Source: Candidatus Poseidoniales archaeon
GTDB lineage: Archaea; Thermoplasmatota; Poseidoniia; Poseidoniales; Poseidoniaceae
DNA: 19,542 nt
NCBI GenBank assembly: GCA_003602535.1
Contig: QQSA01000020.1
Coordinates: 1-19,542 of the forward strand
Direction of reading: 5' to 3'
Position 1 is the stretch's first letter, and each line of letters begins with the position of its first letter. A program made the position numbers and the translations under genes. Positions 16,725 through 19,542 of the stretch are shown here, piece by piece. A model generated the notes under the pieces. It was not told the origin of the DNA. It saw only the letters and a program-made list of their open reading frames with translations, and did not search any database.

Positions 16725-17684
16725 ATGCAACATACTACGCAGAGTATTGATGATGTTTTGTACCCGAACATTGAACCATACACCACCGGTTTTCTACAGG
16801 TCTCAGATTTGCATACTATTGCGTGGGAGTGTAGTGGTAATTCCGAAGGAATTCCTGTAATAGTAATCCATGGAGGTCCAGGCGGAGGTAGCCAACCATC
16901 TTATCGTCGATATTTCAATCCTGAAAAGTTCAATATCATCCAATTTGATCAAAGAGGTTGTGGCCAATCTACACCTTATGCAGAATTAAAAGACAATAAT
17001 ACCCATGCGTCAGTATCCGATTTGGAGAGTTTGAGAGAGTATTTTGGAATTGATAAATGGCATGTTTTCGGCGGCTCATGGGGGTCTACATTATCCCTAA
17101 TCTATGCACAAAACCATCCCGAAAGAGTTCATAGTTTGGTTTTGCGGGGTATTTTCATGTGCAGGAAAAGTGAATTACATTGGTTCTACCAGGATGGGGC
17201 TAGCCATATTTTCCCTGATGCATTTGATTCTTACAGAGATCACATACCAAAATCTGAACAAGGAAATTTAATCGAGGCCTACTATTCTAGGCTGATAAAC
17301 GAAGATGTTGAAACTAGAAGGGCGGCAGCCAGGGAATGGACTCGTTGGGAGATGGCTACTAGCAGACTGTTCCCTGACCCGGAATATCTCGATAAAGCAG
17401 AAGATTTGGATTTCGCAGTAGCTTTTGCTAGAATCGAATGCCATTATTTCATCAATGCAATTTTTGTTGAAGAAGCATTTATTCTCAATAATGTTTCAAA
17501 AATAGCAGAAATACCTACTACGATTGTTCAAGGCAGATATGATGTTGTTTGTCCAACCAAGAGTGCTTGGGAATTGCACAAGGCGCTACCAAATAGCAAT
17601 CTAGTCATTGTTCCGGACGCTGGACATTCGATGGGAGAGGTCAGTATCGCTCGCGAATTAGTTGCTGCAACCGACAACATCTAA
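16725..17684 (+). CDS. pip: Prolyl aminopeptidase (proline iminopeptidase), alpha/beta hydrolase
   Basis: About 319 aa from ATG 16725, the usual family length. It removes N-terminal proline from peptides in the cytoplasm (EC 3.4.11.5). Motifs (numbered from this ATG): LYPNIEPYTTGFLQVSDLHT at the N-terminus, oxyanion-hole loop VIVIHGGPGGGSQP, then FDQRGCGQSTP and the nucleophile elbow FGGSWGSTLSL with Ser118. The family-specific block EWTRWEMATSRL carries the Glu that binds the substrate amino group. The catalytic Asp is in VQGRYDVVCP and the His in PDAGHSMGE. The start is chosen because family members begin just before LYPPIEPY; GTG 16677 is the alternative. The block after the oxyanion strand (NNTHASVSDLESLR) is a little shorter than the usual NTTWDLVADIERLR. 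Such peptidases fit a protein-degrading heterotroph. Confidence 0.92.
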   Translation: MQHTTQSIDDVLYPNIEPYTTGFLQVSDLHTIAWECSGNSEGIPVIVIHGGPGGGSQPSYRRYFNPEKFNIIQFDQRGCGQSTPYAELKDNNTHASVSDLESLREYFGIDKWHVFGGSWGSTLSLIYAQNHPERVHSLVLRGIFMCRKSELHWFYQDGASHIFPDAFDSYRDHIPKSEQGNLIEAYYSRLINEDVETRRAAAREWTRWEMATSRLFPDPEYLDKAEDLDFAVAFARIECHYFINAIFVEEAFILNNVSKIAEIPTTIVQGRYDVVCPTKSAWELHKALPNSNLVIVPDAGHSMGEVSIARELVAATDNI

Positions 17685-17695
17685 TTTCTACAAGA

Positions 17696-17707
17696 TTCAA
17701 TAAATAT
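17696..17707 (+). promoter_or_regulatory. Probable TATA-type promoter element for the coiled-coil/decarboxylase operon
   Basis: TTCAATAAATAT is an AT-rich box like an archaeal TATA element, 75-86 nt before the ATG at 17782. A start of transcription about 25 nt downstream would fall near 17730 and leave a leader of ~50 nt. No other strong candidate is seen in this 97-nt gap. Confidence 0.4.
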
Positions 17708-17715
17708 CGCACGGT

Positions 17716-17731
17716 TCAAGCGTCGGCTTGA
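17716..17731 (+). other. Perfect inverted repeat TCAAGC-GTCG-GCTTGA
   Basis: A 6-bp perfect dyad with a 4-nt centre lies ~10 nt downstream of the TATA-like box and 51 nt before the coiled-coil gene. It overlaps the expected transcription start, so a repressor operator is one possibility. It is 32 nt after the prolyl aminopeptidase stop, so a weak terminator hairpin is another, but no T-run follows. Confidence 0.4.
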
Positions 17732-17758
17732 TATGTATGGCCAATCTCGGTAGATAGG

Positions 17759-17771
17759 AAGGCATAGCCTT
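17759..17771 (+). other. Small hairpin AAGGC-ATA-GCCTT abutting a ribosome binding site
   Basis: A 5-bp perfect dyad with a 3-nt loop ends directly at the AGGTGAG ribosome binding site (17772-17778) of the coiled-coil gene, whose ATG follows 3 nt later. If formed in mRNA it would sit beside, not over, the ribosome binding site. It may be structural or chance. Confidence 0.3.
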
Positions 17772-17778
17772 AGGTGAG
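17772..17778 (+). promoter_or_regulatory. Ribosome binding site of the coiled-coil gene
   Basis: AGGTGAG with 3 nt to the ATG at 17782 supports this start. Confidence 0.55.
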
Positions 17779-17781
17779 AAA

Positions 17782-18750
17782 ATGTCCGAAAACGGAACCA
17801 TCACTCCAGAGACGCAGATTAAGGAACTCTCAGAGAAACTTGCTGAAGAAACAGAGCGCCTTCTCATACTGATGGGCGCTTATGAAAAGCAAGAGAAAGA
17901 GCTTGTCAGTACGAAAGCTGAAATCGAAGTCCTAGAGAAAGAAATCGTTGAGCGTGAAATCGAAAAAGAGAGCCTTGAAGCACTTCTTACTGAGAAAGAT
18001 GCTAGAATTCGAGATTTAGAGATGAAGGCGAGCAAGTCTGGAAAGCAGGTTGAGCACCTCGAGCCAGAATTGCAAAAGATGGAAGAGAAGTTCGCAAGAG
18101 AAAAGGACAGATTGGGCAAGGTATTCTCTATCGCTGAAGAATTAGATAATGATCTCAGATTAGCAGTCGTTGAACTCCAAACTCGTGATGAGTGGTACAT
18201 GGCACATATGTCATTATTCGAAGATCTCAACAAGGCAATAAAGGTTCGATATGAAATGATTGAAGCCGCTGCAGAAGCAGAACGTCAATCTCAACACATG
18301 GGTCGAGCAATCACTGAAAGAATGGATGAGATGGTTGAGGCAAGAGCTGCTGAAATGACCTTGTCCGAGGCTTCAGAGATTGAAGAAGAGGCAAGTGGAG
18401 AAGTGTCCGTATCCGCAGATTCTGCTACCGATGAAGCCGAAGCAGAAGATGAATGGAATTGGTCAGAATCAGTCTTGACTGGAGTCATGGAAAAGAACGG
18501 AATCACAGATCGTGATGCTTTCATTGAGTTTGCTAAGGCATACGACATGGATGGAAATCAATATTTGAAAGGCTCCGAATTGGGAGCTGCAGCAGCAGAT
18601 TATGTTGCAAAGGACGAACCTGCTGAGGAAGAACCGGCAGAAGAAACAGCAGCCGAAGAAGAACCAGCTGAAGAATCAACCGAAGAAGATGCATCAAGTG
18701 GCCCTGAAGTAACTTGGAGATCCTCTGGCGATTCATCTGCCGATCAGTGA
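17782..18750 (+). CDS. Acidic coiled-coil protein with a single EF-hand loop; function unknown
   Basis: 322 aa, not recognised as a named family. Residues ~10-115 are heptad-rich coiled coil (KELSEKLAEETERL, EKEIVEREIEKESLEALLTE). A helical stretch follows to about 195 (DEWYMAHMSLFEDLNKAI). An acidic Ser/Glu linker (196-224) leads to a compact domain (225-275): WNWSESVLTGVMEKNGITDR, then helix AFIEFAKAYD. The 12-residue loop DMDGNQYLKGSE (255-266) has Asp1, Asp3, Asn5, hydrophobic position 8 and Glu12 of an EF-hand calcium loop, with an exit helix LGAAAADYV. The tail is low-complexity EPAEE repeats. There is no signal peptide or membrane helix, so it is probably cytoplasmic. It lies 9 nt upstream of archaetidylserine decarboxylase and so likely shares its mRNA. 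Calcium binding is inference. Confidence 0.7.
   Translation: MSENGTITPETQIKELSEKLAEETERLLILMGAYEKQEKELVSTKAEIEVLEKEIVEREIEKESLEALLTEKDARIRDLEMKASKSGKQVEHLEPELQKMEEKFAREKDRLGKVFSIAEELDNDLRLAVVELQTRDEWYMAHMSLFEDLNKAIKVRYEMIEAAAEAERQSQHMGRAITERMDEMVEARAAEMTLSEASEIEEEASGEVSVSADSATDEAEAEDEWNWSESVLTGVMEKNGITDRDAFIEFAKAYDMDGNQYLKGSELGAAAADYVAKDEPAEEEPAEETAAEEEPAEESTEEDASSGPEVTWRSSGDSSADQ
18616..18678 (+). repeat. Low-complexity EPAEE coding repeat
   Basis: Residues 279-299 of the coiled-coil protein repeat the unit EPAEE(T/S) with variation: EPAEE, EPAEET, then EPAEES after an AAEE spacer. The codons differ between copies (cct/ccg/cca), so this is a protein-level acidic repeat rather than a fresh DNA tandem duplication. 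Confidence 0.6.
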
Positions 18751-18759
18751 GTTGAGTAA

Positions 18760-19542
18760 ATGGCTCTACTCGCCAGAGGCGGATTTCTGCCTGTAATCAC
18801 TCCAGCATTGATGGGGACTGGCTTCATTCTAGTCGGATGGTTTGTTGATCCACTTTATGGAATCGCTCCGGGATTGGGCATATTCATGCTGATGCTTTCA
18901 GCATTCTTTGCTAATTTCTGGCGAGATCCGGATCGACCTATTCCTCGTGATGAAGGCGTGATAGTTTCTCCAGCTGATGGACATGTAATGTTTGCACGCA
19001 GGGAAAGAGCAACAGGGCGCAGACCTTCTAGCGAAGAAGTTGAAGGTGCAGAAGAGGATGAGCATACTGGGACTTGGCATCCTGAACCTTGTGAAGATAT
19101 ACTCTCATTTTCTACCGAACAAAGGTTCGAAGCAGTACCTGAAGGCGAGGAATCGGATACTGATGTTTGGAGAATTGCAGTATTTATGTCTCCACTCGAT
19201 GTACACGTCAATCGTTCACCAATAGCAGGTAAAATTATTCGAATGGAACACAGAACTGGAAAGGGACTTCGCAGGGGACCGTTTTTGCCAGCATTCAGGA
19301 AAGAAAGCGAGTACAACGAGAGAGTGAGGACTCTGTTCGAAAGAGAAGATGGCTTGATAGTTGAAGTCATGCAAATTTCAGGTGCACTAGCTCGAACAAT
19401 TATTCCTTGGACAGGAGAAGGCGACATGCTTCGTAGAGGCGAACGGTTTGGAATGATTCGACTCGGAAGTCGCGTAGATGTTAGAGTTCCTGCAAGCCAA
19501 TTCAAACCATGTGTAATCAGTGCTGAGGATGGTGACAAAGCA
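18760..19542 (+). CDS. asd: Archaetidylserine decarboxylase proenzyme (phosphatidylserine decarboxylase family), 3' end outside window
   Basis: 261 residues are visible with no stop. The family decarboxylates archaetidylserine to archaetidylethanolamine at the membrane, using a pyruvoyl group formed by self-cleavage. Two N-terminal hydrophobic helices (about 7-29 and 34-53) are followed by NFWRDPDRPIP (52-62), VIVSPADGHVMF (67-78) and VFMSPLDVHVNRSPIAGKI (141-159). Then come NERVRTLF, VEVMQISGALARTIIPW (201-217) and RRGERFGMIRLGSRVDVRVP. Gly236-Ser237 is the expected cleavage site, so Ser237 would become the pyruvoyl group. Unusual: about 55 residues (80-135), rich in Glu/Asp and Arg, separate the ADG motif from the FMSPLDVH motif, more than the ~25-40 common in short archaeal forms. 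The start follows the coiled-coil gene by 9 nt. The substrate (archaeal rather than bacterial lipid) is inferred from the host. Confidence 0.9.
   Translation, partial: MALLARGGFLPVITPALMGTGFILVGWFVDPLYGIAPGLGIFMLMLSAFFANFWRDPDRPIPRDEGVIVSPADGHVMFARRERATGRRPSSEEVEGAEEDEHTGTWHPEPCEDILSFSTEQRFEAVPEGEESDTDVWRIAVFMSPLDVHVNRSPIAGKIIRMEHRTGKGLRRGPFLPAFRKESEYNERVRTLFEREDGLIVEVMQISGALARTIIPWTGEGDMLRRGERFGMIRLGSRVDVRVPASQFKPCVISAEDGDKA

Noticed and set aside
17716..17731. Rho-independent-type terminator after the prolyl aminopeptidase
   Set aside because: The stem is only 6 bp and is followed by ATATGTATGG rather than a T-run; archaeal termination normally relies on T-rich tracts, so an operator or leader structure is at least as likely.
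17880..18233. Minus-strand open frame opposite the coiled-coil region
   Set aside because: Its Ser/Phe-rich translation is what Glu/Lys-rich coiled-coil codons give on the other strand; no start context or motif supports it.
18616..18678. DNA tandem repeat or CRISPR-like array
   Set aside because: The repetition is at protein level (EPAEE) with varied codons, no spacers and no conserved DNA unit.
18855..19538. Long minus-strand open frame (227 codons) opposite the decarboxylase
   Set aside because: The plus strand encodes clear decarboxylase motifs along the whole stretch; the antisense frame is Ser-rich without recognisable motifs and is a mirror of plus-strand codon bias.
1..19542. tRNA, rRNA, insertion sequence, prophage or CRISPR-Cas elements
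   Set aside because: Gaps between genes are about 100 nt or less, and none shows a cloverleaf, terminal repeats, transposase or integrase coding, or repeat-spacer arrays.

Overview
The window looks like a chromosomal segment of a marine planktonic euryarchaeon, most likely Marine Group II (Poseidoniia); the group assignment is inference. Directly visible archaeal markers are the C-terminal part of an MCM replicative helicase, the archaea-specific GatE amidotransferase subunit, a type II peptidyl-tRNA hydrolase (Pth2) and an archaetidylserine-decarboxylase-type enzyme. The DNA is moderately AT-rich and very compact. Neighbouring genes overlap by a few bases (TAATG, TGATG), several starts carry AGGTGG/GGTGAG ribosome binding sites, and no gene-free stretch exceeds about 100 bases. 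No tRNA, rRNA, CRISPR array or insertion sequence is visible.

Layout: (1) Positions 1-6549, plus strand, a dense probable operon: mcm (5' cut off), gatE, an exported beta-propeller protein with a transcobalamin-like (DUF4430-type) C-terminus, an ECF-transporter S component, pth2, and a threonine aldolase. (2) 6524-7447, minus strand: a secreted, membrane-anchored thioredoxin-fold protein, convergent and overlapping with the aldolase. (3) 7549-16052, plus strand: a two-gene operon of giant proteins (1224 and 1610 aa) forming an AddAB/AdnAB-like helicase-nuclease. The first has a helicase fold without ATPase motifs plus an Fe-S PD-(D/E)XK nuclease; the second is a complete SF1A helicase plus a second PD-(D/E)XK nuclease that also carries four cysteines. 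(4) 16009-16644, minus strand: a class I SAM methyltransferase overlapping the helicase gene tail to tail. (5) 16725-17684, plus strand: a prolyl aminopeptidase. (6) 17782-19542, plus strand: an acidic coiled-coil protein with one EF-hand loop, followed 9 nt later by archaetidylserine decarboxylase, which runs off the window.

The genes cover core information processing (MCM, GatE, Pth2), vitamin capture and uptake (propeller/DUF4430 plus ECF S), amino acid and peptide use (threonine aldolase, prolyl aminopeptidase), double-strand-break processing, and membrane lipid head-group synthesis. The two most interesting points are the bacterial-style AddAB-like resection machine with two apparent iron-sulfur nucleases in an archaeon, and the fused propeller/transcobalamin-like surface protein coupled to an ECF S component, which suggests cobalamin or a related ligand. 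All function calls rest on motif reading by eye; no database search was run.
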